Shown here: positions 1 to 4,801 of the stretch, in pieces
How positions within the stretch are numbered: position 1 is the stretch's first letter
Layout of the letters: the number at the start of each line of letters is the position of its first letter
Source: an uncultured Eubacteriales bacterium
Lineage (GTDB): Bacteria; Bacillota; Clostridia; Oscillospirales; Ruminococcaceae
Assembly: GCA_959605275.1 (NCBI GenBank)
Contig: CAUHFD010000197.1
Coordinates: 1-5,277 of the forward strand
Length of the DNA: 5,277 nt
Direction: 5' to 3'
The notes under the pieces: generated by a model
What the model was told of the DNA's origin: nothing
The model's database searches: none
What the model saw: only the letters and a program-made list of their open reading frames with translations
Translations under genes and position numbers: made by a program

Positions 1-229
1 ACAGAACCCCCAATGCCAAAGACGATTTGCCCGAGCCGGAAACCCCCGCAATACCGACAATCTTTCCCAGTGGTACACAAACATCAATGTTTTTCAGATT
101 ATGTACCCGCGCACCGTGAATCACGATCTGTTTTGGAGGCACGATGCCATCTTGGGGTATACATTTTGGGGTGAGTGATGTTTGGGGCAAACTGATTTCT
201 GCTTTATTATTCGGATCATTGATACACAT
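1..229 (-). CDS. UvrA-like ABC ATPase, N-terminal part (3' end outside window)
   Basis: Only the first 76 codons lie in the window; the gene runs off the left edge. The protein has the UvrA N-terminal signature GARVHNLKN (residues 39-47), followed by the first Walker A motif GVSGSGKS (62-69), which binds ATP. UvrA proteins are twin-ATPase DNA damage sensors of nucleotide excision repair. Shorter class II UvrA paralogues occur in Firmicutes and have been linked to drug resistance. The wording IVGIAGVSGSGKSSLALGVL differs from canonical UvrA (usually VITGLSGSGKSSLAFDT), so I infer a paralogue rather than the housekeeping uvrA; the missing C-terminal part would decide. The ATG at 229 was chosen because AGGAGG lies 9 bases upstream (239-244). 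It gives a 30-residue polar extension before the conserved region. An in-frame GTG at 142 would start MPPKQIVIHG, closer to the usual family start, but has no clear ribosome binding site. Transcribed divergently from smpB. Confidence 0.85.
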   Translation of the reverse strand, partial: MCINDPNNKAEISLPQTSLTPKCIPQDGIVPPKQIVIHGARVHNLKNIDVCVPLGKIVGIAGVSGSGKSSLALGVL

Positions 230-238
230 CAGTATTTT

Positions 239-244
239 CCTCCT
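239..244 (-). promoter_or_regulatory. Ribosome binding site fixing the uvrA-like start
   Basis: AGGAGG on the minus strand, 9 bases before the ATG at 229. It is a perfect Shine-Dalgarno core and is the main reason for choosing this ATG over the downstream GTG at 142 and over in-frame ATGs farther upstream. Confidence 0.8.
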
Positions 245-280
245 GCGTCGTCTTCTCCATATTCCATCTTCTCTGCCAAT

Positions 281-324
281 GACACAAAGCAGTGCGCTGA
301 TTTTCAAATGCGCCGCGCTGTGTC
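281..324 (-). promoter_or_regulatory. Hairpin in the 5' leader of the uvrA-like gene
   Basis: An imperfect stem-loop: GACACA (281-286) pairs with TGTGTC (319-324), GC (289-290) pairs with GC (317-318), and GCGC (294-297) pairs with GCGC (310-313), with internal bulges. It lies about 50 bases upstream of the start codon, inside a predicted leader of about 180 bases. No U-run follows, so it is not an intrinsic terminator in this form. It may influence translation or mRNA stability, but that is inference. Confidence 0.4.
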
Positions 325-415
325 TATAATTCAGTGAGAAAACATTGCATTGTATCATTATCTTGTGATAAATAACAAAAAGCAATGGTTTATTTTGATA
401 CATTGATTATGATAG

Positions 416-444
416 ATTATAACATACTTCCCTTTTGTCAACAA
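416..444 (-). promoter_or_regulatory. Predicted sigma-A promoter for the uvrA-like gene
   Basis: On the minus strand, TTGTTG (439-444) is separated by 17 bases from a perfect TATAAT (416-421). A TTGACA overlaps the -35 region but at a 14-base spacing. Transcription would start near 409, leaving a leader of about 180 bases. A second weaker pair, TTGTTA (373-378), 18 bases, TACAAT (349-354), could give a shorter leader. Confidence 0.6.
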
Positions 445-508
445 CCTTCGCACTGGTAATATACCTATTTATATATCATACATGGATACGCCGGTTCTGG
501 CTCTTGTG

Positions 509-537
509 TTGACAAAAACCGACCGTTTCTTCAAAAT
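509..537 (+). promoter_or_regulatory. Possible upstream promoter for smpB
   Basis: TTGACA (509-514) is a perfect -35 box, with 17 bases to CAAAAT (532-537), a 4 of 6 match to the -10 consensus. It would be a second, weaker start upstream of the better promoter at 573-601. Confidence 0.3.
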
Positions 538-572
538 TTGATAGTGAGTACCAAAAAAGATTTGTATCAAGC

Positions 573-601
573 TTGCAATGAACGATAAAATCGGGTATAA
601 T
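573..601 (+). promoter_or_regulatory. Predicted sigma-A promoter for smpB
   Basis: TTGCAA (573-578), 17 bases, then perfect TATAAT (596-601). Transcription would start around 608, leaving a leader of about 70 bases before smpB. Together with the minus-strand promoter at 416-444 this makes 330-676 a divergent promoter region with no gene of its own. Confidence 0.65.
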
Positions 602-676
602 GATCATACAAGTCTCCGGAAAATATATCGTCAAACAAAAGAAAACACAAGCGATTGAGATAGGAAGTGATCATGA

Positions 677-1150
677 ATGGCAAAGAACGGCACACGCAAA
701 GTCGTTTCCAATAACAAAAAAGCGTTTCATGATTACTTTGTCGATGATCGGATAGAGGCAGGCGTGCAGTTGTTCGGTACAGAAGTAAAATCCGTACGCA
801 ACGGTTCAGTCAATATGAAAGACGCTTACTGTTACATTGATAAACAGGGTGAAATGTACGCCACCGGTATCTATATCAGCCCATATGAAAAAGGAAACAT
901 CTTCAATCGTGATCCGCTGCGCGACCGCAAACTGCTGTTGCACCGGCGTGAGATTAACCGCCTGTTCGGTCTGATCGGACAAAAGGGCGTCACGATCATT
1001 CCGCTTTCGATGTACTTTTCCGGTGCACATGTAAAAATAGAGCTTGGCGTTTGTCGCGGCAAAAAGCTCTATGACAAACGCGATGCCGCCGCAAAAAAAC
1101 AGGCGCAGCGCGATATAGAACGTTTCCGTAAAAACAGCAATTCTTATTGA
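677..1150 (+). CDS. smpB: SsrA-binding protein SmpB
   Basis: SmpB is the small basic protein that binds the tRNA-like end of tmRNA, carries it into the A site of stalled ribosomes and mimics the missing anticodon stem, so that trans-translation can start. The 157-residue length is normal for the family. Diagnostic features are the N-terminal beta-barrel segment with GTEVKSVRNG (residues 34-43), and the C-terminal tail GKKLYDKRD (128-136) followed by a lysine/arginine-rich stretch that forms a helix in the mRNA channel. The ATG at 677 has AGGAAG 9 bases upstream. An ATG four bases earlier (673) overlaps it but is out of frame and soon meets a stop. Its partner RNA, ssrA, lies 254 bases downstream on the same strand. 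I see no intrinsic terminator between them, so some read-through into ssrA is possible. Confidence 0.97.
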   Translation: MAKNGTRKVVSNNKKAFHDYFVDDRIEAGVQLFGTEVKSVRNGSVNMKDAYCYIDKQGEMYATGIYISPYEKGNIFNRDPLRDRKLLLHRREINRLFGLIGQKGVTIIPLSMYFSGAHVKIELGVCRGKKLYDKRDAAAKKQAQRDIERFRKNSNSY

Positions 1151-1333
1151 TCCAATATTGTTTGCATGAGCTTGTACTCTCTTCAGCTTTTAGGTAATCA
1201 AAAAATCTATACAAAAGCTAAAAAAACAATAAAAACGAATCATATGCAGTATTCACAACAACGGCAGCACATATCATATGTTTTATGTCCTGTGCATAAT
1301 TGAAACATCATTTCGAATATTATAAGAAAGTTC

Positions 1334-1363
1334 TTGACATCTTATCCTTTTTGTCTTGATCAT
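1334..1363 (+). promoter_or_regulatory. Candidate promoter for ssrA
   Basis: TTGACA (1334-1339) is a perfect -35 box; 18 bases later GATCAT (1358-1363) matches 4 of 6 positions of the -10 consensus. Transcription would begin near 1370, leaving about 35 bases to be removed by RNase P from the 5' end of the tmRNA precursor. The rest of 1151-1333 is AT-rich and shows no gene or convincing terminator. Confidence 0.45.
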
Positions 1364-1404
1364 CAATTGCCACAATACCATTAGATATCAAAGTATAAAG
1401 ATAT

Positions 1405-1771
1405 GGGGGCGTAAAGGTTTCGACGGGGATCTTGCAGTATGGTAAGCGAGCAGAGGCCGGGCAAACTCTCAAACAGGCCCAACAAAAAATAAACGCTAAC
1501 AATCAAAAAGTAGCACTGGCAGCCTAAGGGCTGTGCTGTGGCTGTATGCCACCCGTTTCCCCCGGAGGACCGCGGCCGGATGTGAAACGTCAAAAAGCGG
1601 TGAACGTGAACCTCCCGTTTGCTTTTGAAGAGGTCATGACCAAAAAAGCTACCCGACATAGCCGTTTGCCGATGGGCGACCGTGCCGGGGAATTCTAACC
1701 ATCGGCTGCGCTCGGAGAAAACCATATGAACAGGTTTTCGGACAGGGGTTCGACTCCCCTCGCCTCCACCA
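1405..1771 (+). ncRNA. ssrA: tmRNA (transfer-messenger RNA)
   Basis: This RNA acts both as alanyl-tRNA and as a short mRNA to rescue stalled ribosomes and tag the unfinished protein for proteolysis. The 5' end has the conserved GGGGGCGTAAAGG followed by TTTCGACGGGG. The 3' end has the T-arm with GGTTCGACTCC (from 1747) and CGCCTCC (1761-1767), which pairs over 7 positions with GGGGGCG at 1405-1411 (one G-U), then A and an encoded CCA (1769-1771). Length is 367 bases, usual for one-piece tmRNA. The tag reading frame is at 1495-1527, and its stop codon sits in the loop of a small stem CAGCC/GGCTG (1520-1524/1529-1533). The segment 1533-1700 would hold the downstream pseudoknots, which I did not fold in detail. 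It has its own terminator and lies beside smpB. Confidence 0.97.
1495..1527 (+). other. tmRNA proteolysis-tag reading frame
   Basis: Inside ssrA, the frame GCT AAC AAT CAA AAA GTA GCA CTG GCA GCC TAA gives ANNQKVALAA. The resume codon is GCT (Ala). The tag ends in the typical ALAA, which is read by ClpXP and other proteases in bacteria. The exact resume codon is inferred from the alanine position and the usual tag length of about 10 residues. Confidence 0.88.
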
Positions 1772-1773
1772 AA

Positions 1774-1826
1774 AAAGCACCTCAATTTTGATACAATGGG
1801 TATCAAGATTGCGGTGCTTTCTTTTT
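1774..1826 (+). terminator. Intrinsic terminator of ssrA
   Basis: A long hairpin starts three bases after the CCA end. AAAGCACC (1774-1781) pairs with GGTGCTTT (1813-1820), AAT (1784-1786) with ATT (1808-1810), and TTGATAC (1788-1794) with GTATCAA (1800-1806), closing a five-base loop. A T-rich tract TTTCTTTTT follows. This is a typical strong rho-independent terminator. Confidence 0.88.
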
Positions 1827-1887
1827 GCCTGAATGGGCTTATTTCAAGGGCTTTCCGACTTTTGAGATGTCTGCTGCTCCCCGGTAG

Positions 1888-1953
1888 AACGATAGCCCGC
1901 CGCCAATCCAGTGCTCAAAGGCACCGGATGGCAGTGGGCTATCGTTTGTTTTT
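1888..1953 (+). repeat. Long inverted repeat with T-tract (terminator-like)
   Basis: AACGATAGCCC (1888-1898) and GGGCTATCGTT (1936-1946) are perfect 11-base arms. Inside them further pairing is possible: GCC with GGC, TCC with GGA, and GTGC (1911-1914) with GCAC (1921-1924) around a six-base loop. TTTGTTTTT follows on the plus strand, so it has the form of an intrinsic terminator, yet no plus-strand gene ends just before it and the ssrA terminator is already upstream. It may be a leftover of a mobile or accessory element, or serve the minus-strand remnant nearby as a transcript end structure. Confidence 0.65.
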
Positions 1954-1985
1954 AGGGTTACCGTTTAATTTGTGGGCTATCGTTT
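1934..1985 (+). repeat. 14-base direct repeat pair GTGGGCTATCGTTT
   Basis: GTGGGCTATCGTTT occurs at 1934-1947 and again at 1972-1985, 38 bases apart. The first copy contains the right arm of the hairpin at 1888-1946; the second lies just past the stop codon of the minus-strand gene remnant. Together with the inverted left arm, the core GGGCTATCGTT is present three times within 100 bases. Confidence 0.8.
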
Positions 1986-1989
1986 ATTC

Positions 1990-2178
1990 TTAAACGCCAA
2001 GCCGATGACGGATATCGTTGAGCCATTCGCCCTTGTATTTGAAGTATTTTGGTCCGGCAATGGAGTACTGCTTGCCGGTCAGAAGTTTTGCAAGGGCGGT
2101 CAGCGACATAATCTCCCCATTATATTCAACACTTCTATCACCAACAACTGTTGCGGTTACCCGCCGCTTTTTGCTCTC
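1990..2178 (-). pseudogene. C-terminal gene remnant, RAMA/DUF4357-like tail
   Basis: A minus-strand frame of 62 codons ends in TAA at 1990-1992. It has no usable start codon at its beginning and is closed upstream by an in-frame TAA at 2179-2181. The protein reads like the end of a folded domain: VVGDRSVEYNGEIMSLTALA, then a lysine/tyrosine-rich KYFKYKGEWLNDIRHRLGV. The pattern of a small beta part, Ser-Leu-x-Ala-Leu-Ala, LTG, then an aromatic stretch with YKGE resembles the RAMA/DUF4357 domains found at the ends of DNA-modification and related proteins. That family link is from pattern memory only and is uncertain. Upstream of the stop, other frames stay open for a short way (for example KRPVQAAKRAKSGG), which could mean a frameshift, but tetR1 begins about 130 bases away in the opposite direction, so any N-terminal part is lost. 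Confidence 0.55.
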
Positions 2179-2245
2179 TTAGCCGCTTGAACAGGGCGTT
2201 TTGACACCGAAAATCGTTGCATATTCCACTTGTTTTCGCAATCGC

Positions 2246-2273
2246 TTGACTTTTGAACTGCGTTCAGTATAAT
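2246..2273 (+). promoter_or_regulatory. Predicted promoter of the first TetR module
   Basis: TTGACT (2246-2251), 16 bases, then perfect TATAAT (2268-2273). Transcription would start near 2280, which leaves about 25 bases before the GTG start at 2305. It also rules out the in-frame ATG at 2272, which lies inside the -10 box. Confidence 0.75.
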
Positions 2274-2283
2274 GTTACTGAAC
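2254..2283 (+). promoter_or_regulatory. Candidate operator of the first TetR regulator
   Basis: GTTCAGTA (2262-2269) and TACTGAAC (2276-2283) form a perfect inverted repeat with a six-base spacer that covers the -10 box. A third half-site TGAAC (2254-2258) pairs with GTTCA (2262-2266) around three bases, so the spacer between -35 and -10 is also covered. TetR-family proteins commonly bind such palindromes in their own promoters; that this one is bound by the adjacent gene product is inference. Confidence 0.65.
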
Positions 2284-2292
2284 AGTGTCAAT

Positions 2293-2298
2293 AGGAGG
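2293..2298 (+). promoter_or_regulatory. Ribosome binding site that fixes a GTG start
   Basis: AGGAGG, 6 bases before GTG at 2305. No ATG is near in the right frame, and the farther ATG at 2272 is in the promoter, so this site decides the start of the first TetR gene. Confidence 0.85.
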
Positions 2299-2304
2299 TA
2301 TAGT

Positions 2305-2883
2305 GTGGATAATAAAGAAGCAATCATACAGGCAACGATTAAACTCATTGAGGAAAAAGGGGAACATTTAGAAGAAGTTACAGTCCGTGAGATATGCAAA
2401 AGAGCAGGCGTTGGATTAGGGCTTGTCAATTATCATTTTGGAAACAAGGATAACCTGATTGAACTATGCGTTGAGCGCATTATAAACGGAATTGTCGAGA
2501 ACTTTCAGAGTATTCGAGAAAAGACAAAGGACTTACCACCTTTTGAAAAACTGGAATATCTCGGCAATATGACTCTTGACTTTTTATTTGAGCATTATGC
2601 CGTTTCAAAAATATCGGTGCTTACCGATATGAAAAATCCAAAACCAAATGATAACACACACAGAACTTATGCCGCATATCTTCCTCTTGTCGCTGCCTGC
2701 CGTCCTGATTGGGACGAAAGCACCGTAAAAAGAAAGACTTTTTGCTTGATTTCGGTTATGCAGCAGACATTTCTTCGGTATGAAACGACCTCGACAATAC
2801 TTGATATTGATTTAAGTAAAAAGGAAAACCGCAAGGCGTGGCACACGCAAATTCTGCACGATATTTTGGAGGTATCAGAATGA
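2305..2883 (+). CDS. TetR/AcrR-family transcriptional regulator (module 1)
   Basis: A 192-residue protein, normal size for the family. The N-terminal helix-turn-helix lies at about residues 25-45 (TVREICKRAGVGLGLVNYHF), followed by the typical NKDNL; the rest is the variable ligand-binding and dimerisation domain, which does not reveal the ligand. Family members are mostly repressors released from DNA by a small molecule. The start is GTG at 2305, supported by AGGAGG at 2293-2298; starting at the ATG at 2272 would place the initiator inside the -10 box. The stop overlaps the start of the following flavoprotein gene (ATGA at 2880-2883), so the two are translationally coupled and the flavoprotein is the probable target. 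The inverted repeat in the promoter suggests autoregulation. Confidence 0.9.
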   Translation: MDNKEAIIQATIKLIEEKGEHLEEVTVREICKRAGVGLGLVNYHFGNKDNLIELCVERIINGIVENFQSIREKTKDLPPFEKLEYLGNMTLDFLFEHYAVSKISVLTDMKNPKPNDNTHRTYAAYLPLVAACRPDWDESTVKRKTFCLISVMQQTFLRYETTSTILDIDLSKKENRKAWHTQILHDILEVSE

Positions 2884-3593
2884 AAATAACGGTTATAAAC
2901 GCAACGGAAAAACGAGGTGTAACCTACCGCTTGAAAGAGATGTTTTTAGCGGAGTTTAAAAATAAGGCAAACATTACGGAATACTATCTCCCAAAGGATT
3001 GCCCCAATTTCTGTGTCGGCTGCACAAACTGCATCTTAAAGGGCGAAAAGGCTTGTAAAGACGCAGAATACATCGAAAGAATTGATAGATCGCTCTTGGA
3101 AGCAGACTTAATTGTAATGACCTCTCCTGCTTATGTGTTTCACGCAACCGGCGCAATTAAAAATCTCCTCGACCATTTTGCTTACCGCTGGCTGCCGCAC
3201 CGCCCTGCTCCTGAAATGTTCGGGAAACGTGCGGTCATCATTACACAGTGTTTAGGTGCCGGTGCAAAATCTGCGGCAAAAGATATAAAGCACAGCTTAT
3301 CTTGGTGGGGCATTTCTAAAATCGGTATTTTTACCGGAGCTTTAATGGGTAATATTATCTGGGATAAGCTTTCCCAAAAGAAGCAAACGGAACTGACAAA
3401 AAAGATAGAAAAGCTTTCACGGGAATTTTCACGCATCGACTATACCAAACCTGCACATACAAATTTGATTACAAAACTTAAGTTTTCTTTCTGTCGTAAA
3501 ATGCAAAAGTCCTTACATAAAGCTGATCCCGAATACCTCGACGGCAAATATTGGGCAGAGCAAGGCTGGCTGGACAAAAAGCGACCGTACTAA
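2880..3593 (+). CDS. Iron-sulfur flavoprotein-like NAD(P)H-dependent oxidoreductase
   Basis: A 237-residue protein of the flavodoxin-fold FMN reductase/iron-sulfur flavoprotein group. The N-terminal MKITVINATEKRGVTYRL is the first strand and phosphate-binding loop. Next comes a compact cysteine motif, C45-X2-C48-X2-C51-X7-C59, with one more Cys at 41; this spacing matches the CX2CX2CX4-7C motif reported to hold a 4Fe-4S cluster in Isf proteins. TSPAYVFHATGAIKNLLDHF (81-100) is the usual FMN-binding loop and helix. The C-terminal third (from about 175) is lysine-rich with a motif of unknown role. Likely a cytosolic electron-transfer or reducing enzyme; its substrate cannot be told. The ATG at 2880 has GGAGG 7 bases upstream; an in-frame ATG at 2838 lies inside the regulator gene and is less likely. 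Co-transcribed with the upstream TetR gene. Confidence 0.85.
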   Translation: MKITVINATEKRGVTYRLKEMFLAEFKNKANITEYYLPKDCPNFCVGCTNCILKGEKACKDAEYIERIDRSLLEADLIVMTSPAYVFHATGAIKNLLDHFAYRWLPHRPAPEMFGKRAVIITQCLGAGAKSAAKDIKHSLSWWGISKIGIFTGALMGNIIWDKLSQKKQTELTKKIEKLSREFSRIDYTKPAHTNLITKLKFSFCRKMQKSLHKADPEYLDGKYWAEQGWLDKKRPY

Positions 3594-3596
3594 TGC

Positions 3597-3612
3597 AAGA
3601 TTGAAAAATCTT
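3597..3612 (+). other. Small hairpin after the flavoprotein gene
   Basis: AAGATT and AATCTT pair around a GAAA tetraloop, 3 bases after the stop codon. No T-run follows directly and the stem is AT-rich, so it is at best a weak transcript end or 3'-end stabiliser. The stronger inverted repeat with a T6 tract lies at 3639-3679. Confidence 0.35.
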
Positions 3613-3614
3613 CC

Positions 3615-3643
3615 TTGACTTTTATCCTGTGTCTATGTAAAAT
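3615..3643 (+). promoter_or_regulatory. Predicted promoter of the second TetR module
   Basis: TTGACT (3615-3620), 17 bases, then TAAAAT (3638-3643). Transcription would start near 3650, within the inverted repeat. It gives the second module its own promoter, separate from module 1. Confidence 0.7.
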
Positions 3644-3679
3644 AGAGTTATATAATAAGTTTATATAACTCTATTTTTT
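3639..3679 (+). promoter_or_regulatory. 17-bp perfect inverted repeat: candidate operator, possible terminator
   Basis: AAAATAGAGTTATATAA (3639-3655) and its exact reverse complement (3661-3677) flank five bases (TAAGT). The repeat covers the -10 box and transcription start of the second regulator, as expected for an autoregulatory TetR-family operator. The right arm runs into six T (3674-3679), so the same element could also act as a weak AT-rich terminator for the flavoprotein transcript. Both roles are inferred; the repeat itself is plain in the sequence. Confidence 0.75.
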
Positions 3680-3693
3680 ATGGAGGGACGGCA

Positions 3694-4266
3694 ATGCCAA
3701 AGCAAAGGATAACAAAAGAAATGGTAGTGGACGCCGCCTTTGAGATAGCCCGAAAGGACGGAATTGAAAAAGCGACTGTAAAAACCATTGCGGAGAAATT
3801 GGGCTGTTCCGTACAGCCGATTTACAGCTACTGCAAAAATATGGACGGACTGAAGAATGACGTTGCAGAAAAAGCAAGGACCTTTATTCTGGCGGAAGTC
3901 GGAAAAACCGTTGACAGAAACGACCTGTTCCGCAGCACCGGACACGCATATATTCAGATTGCAAAAAATGAACCTCATATTTTCAGAATGTATCTGTTTC
4001 AGGAACGAAAAAATGTTTCCTCTCTTGATGACATTTACTGTTCGGAAACCAATCCGAATGTTTCAAAAATAATTGCAGAAAATCTAAATATTTCCATTTC
4101 TGCGGCAAAGCGGCTGCACCTGAATATGCTGATTTATACCATTGGTACCGGAACAATTTACTCCGTCACCTCTTCCTCAATTTCCGAAGCTGAAATTTTC
4201 AACCAGCAGGAGCTGGCTTATGAAGCATTTTTGAAACAAGCATTGGAGGACAATAGAAATGAATAA
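3694..4266 (+). CDS. TetR/AcrR-family transcriptional regulator (module 2)
   Basis: A 190-residue protein with an N-terminal helix-turn-helix at about residues 27-46 (ATVKTIAEKLGCSVQPIYSY), followed by a C-terminal domain rich in hydrophobic helices, as in ligand-responsive repressors. Its sequence differs clearly from the first regulator, so the two are not recent duplicates. The ATG at 3694 has GGAGG (3682-3686) 7 bases upstream. The 17-bp inverted repeat in its promoter suggests it represses its own operon. Its end overlaps the flavodoxin-like gene by 8 bases, so regulator, flavodoxin and membrane protein form one transcription unit. The inducer is not evident. Confidence 0.92.
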   Translation: MPKQRITKEMVVDAAFEIARKDGIEKATVKTIAEKLGCSVQPIYSYCKNMDGLKNDVAEKARTFILAEVGKTVDRNDLFRSTGHAYIQIAKNEPHIFRMYLFQERKNVSSLDDIYCSETNPNVSKIIAENLNISISAAKRLHLNMLIYTIGTGTIYSVTSSSISEAEIFNQQELAYEAFLKQALEDNRNE

Positions 4267-4801
4267 GCAGATCTTAGTAGTTTATAAGAGCGTCACGGGC
4301 TTTACCAAGCAATATGCCGAATGGATTGCCGAAAAGCTGAACTGCTCCGCCGTGGAGTTGAAAAAAGTTTCCGCAGAGACAATGTCGGAATACAAAACCA
4401 TTATTTTCGGCGGACGGTTTCATGCCGGATTTGTGGACGGACTGAAAAATGCAAAAGCTCTTTTCGAGAAAAGTACGGCGGAAAAGCTGATTGTTTTCGC
4501 TACCGGAGCTACGCCTAATTCGGCAACAGAGATGATAGAAGAAGCTTGGAAAAATAATCTTACAACAGAAGAGATGGATAAAGTTCCCCATTTTTATATG
4601 CAGGGCGGACTGCGCTATGAAAATATGCCTTTCGGTGACAAGCTGATGATGAAGGTGTTTGCCGCTATGGTAAAACGAAAAAAAGAGAAAAGCGAATACG
4701 AGAAAGAAATGCTGAAAGCTCTGAATACATCTTATGACCATACCTCAAAAGAATATATTGAGCCGCTTGCTGATTTTGTTCTCGGGGAGGAACGCCGATG
4801 A
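4259..4801 (+). CDS. Flavodoxin-like protein (flavodoxin_5/HemG-like fold)
   Basis: A 180-residue flavodoxin-fold protein. ILVVYKSVTGFTKQYAEWIA (residues 5-24) is the first strand and the phosphate-binding loop (S11-V-T-G-F-T16) that holds FMN. GGRFHAGFVDGL (51-62) and IVFATGA (78-84) match the later FMN-contact strands of the flavodoxin_5 family, which includes HemG-type protoporphyrinogen oxidases. It lacks the cysteine cluster of the module 1 flavoprotein. A long charged stretch at about 137-155 (KRKKEKSEYEKEM) may be a surface helix. It probably carries electrons or reduces a small molecule in the cytosol; a HemG role is not supported because no haem genes are nearby. The ATG at 4259 has GGAGG 9 bases upstream. 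It overlaps the regulator gene upstream and, by ATGA, the membrane protein gene downstream. Confidence 0.85.
   Translation: MNKQILVVYKSVTGFTKQYAEWIAEKLNCSAVELKKVSAETMSEYKTIIFGGRFHAGFVDGLKNAKALFEKSTAEKLIVFATGATPNSATEMIEEAWKNNLTTEEMDKVPHFYMQGGLRYENMPFGDKLMMKVFAAMVKRKKEKSEYEKEMLKALNTSYDHTSKEYIEPLADFVLGEERR

Larger units (their letters stand above)
1821..2245. other. Gene-poor stretch between ssrA and the redox genes
   Basis: No intact gene is supported here. The stretch holds the T-rich end of the ssrA terminator, the hairpin at 1888-1953, the 14-base direct repeats and the minus-strand gene remnant. Short open frames on the plus strand (for example from 1796 and 1972) lack ribosome binding sites and overlap these structures. 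The setting, directly behind a tmRNA 3' end, fits an old integration or deletion scar. Confidence 0.55.

Noticed and set aside
144..329. Plus-strand open frame of 61 codons.
   Set aside because: It lies antisense over the UvrA-like gene start and its ribosome binding site, and resembles no protein family.
230..403. In-frame extension of the UvrA-like gene on the minus strand up to an ATG at 403, giving 58 more codons.
   Set aside because: No ribosome binding site precedes the upstream ATGs, the extension includes a run of rare arginine codons created by the AGGAGG site, and AGGAGG before the ATG at 229 is far better.
1191..1225. Inverted repeat AGCTTTT/AAAAGCT after smpB as a terminator.
   Set aside because: It is followed by A residues, not T, and the loop is long and AT-rich; it does not fit an intrinsic terminator on either strand.
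1381..1806. Minus-strand open frame of 141 codons across the tmRNA.
   Set aside because: It is antisense to a fully supported tmRNA. Its GEGSRTPVRKP stretch is the antisense translation of the tRNA-like 3' end, a common false annotation.
2157..2429. Minus-strand open frame of 90 codons over the first TetR gene start.
   Set aside because: It overlaps the promoter, operator and start of a well supported gene; only its last part could belong to the remnant at 1990-2178.
4274..4741. Minus-strand open frame of 155 codons.
   Set aside because: Antisense shadow of the flavodoxin-like gene, with no ribosome binding site and no family resemblance.
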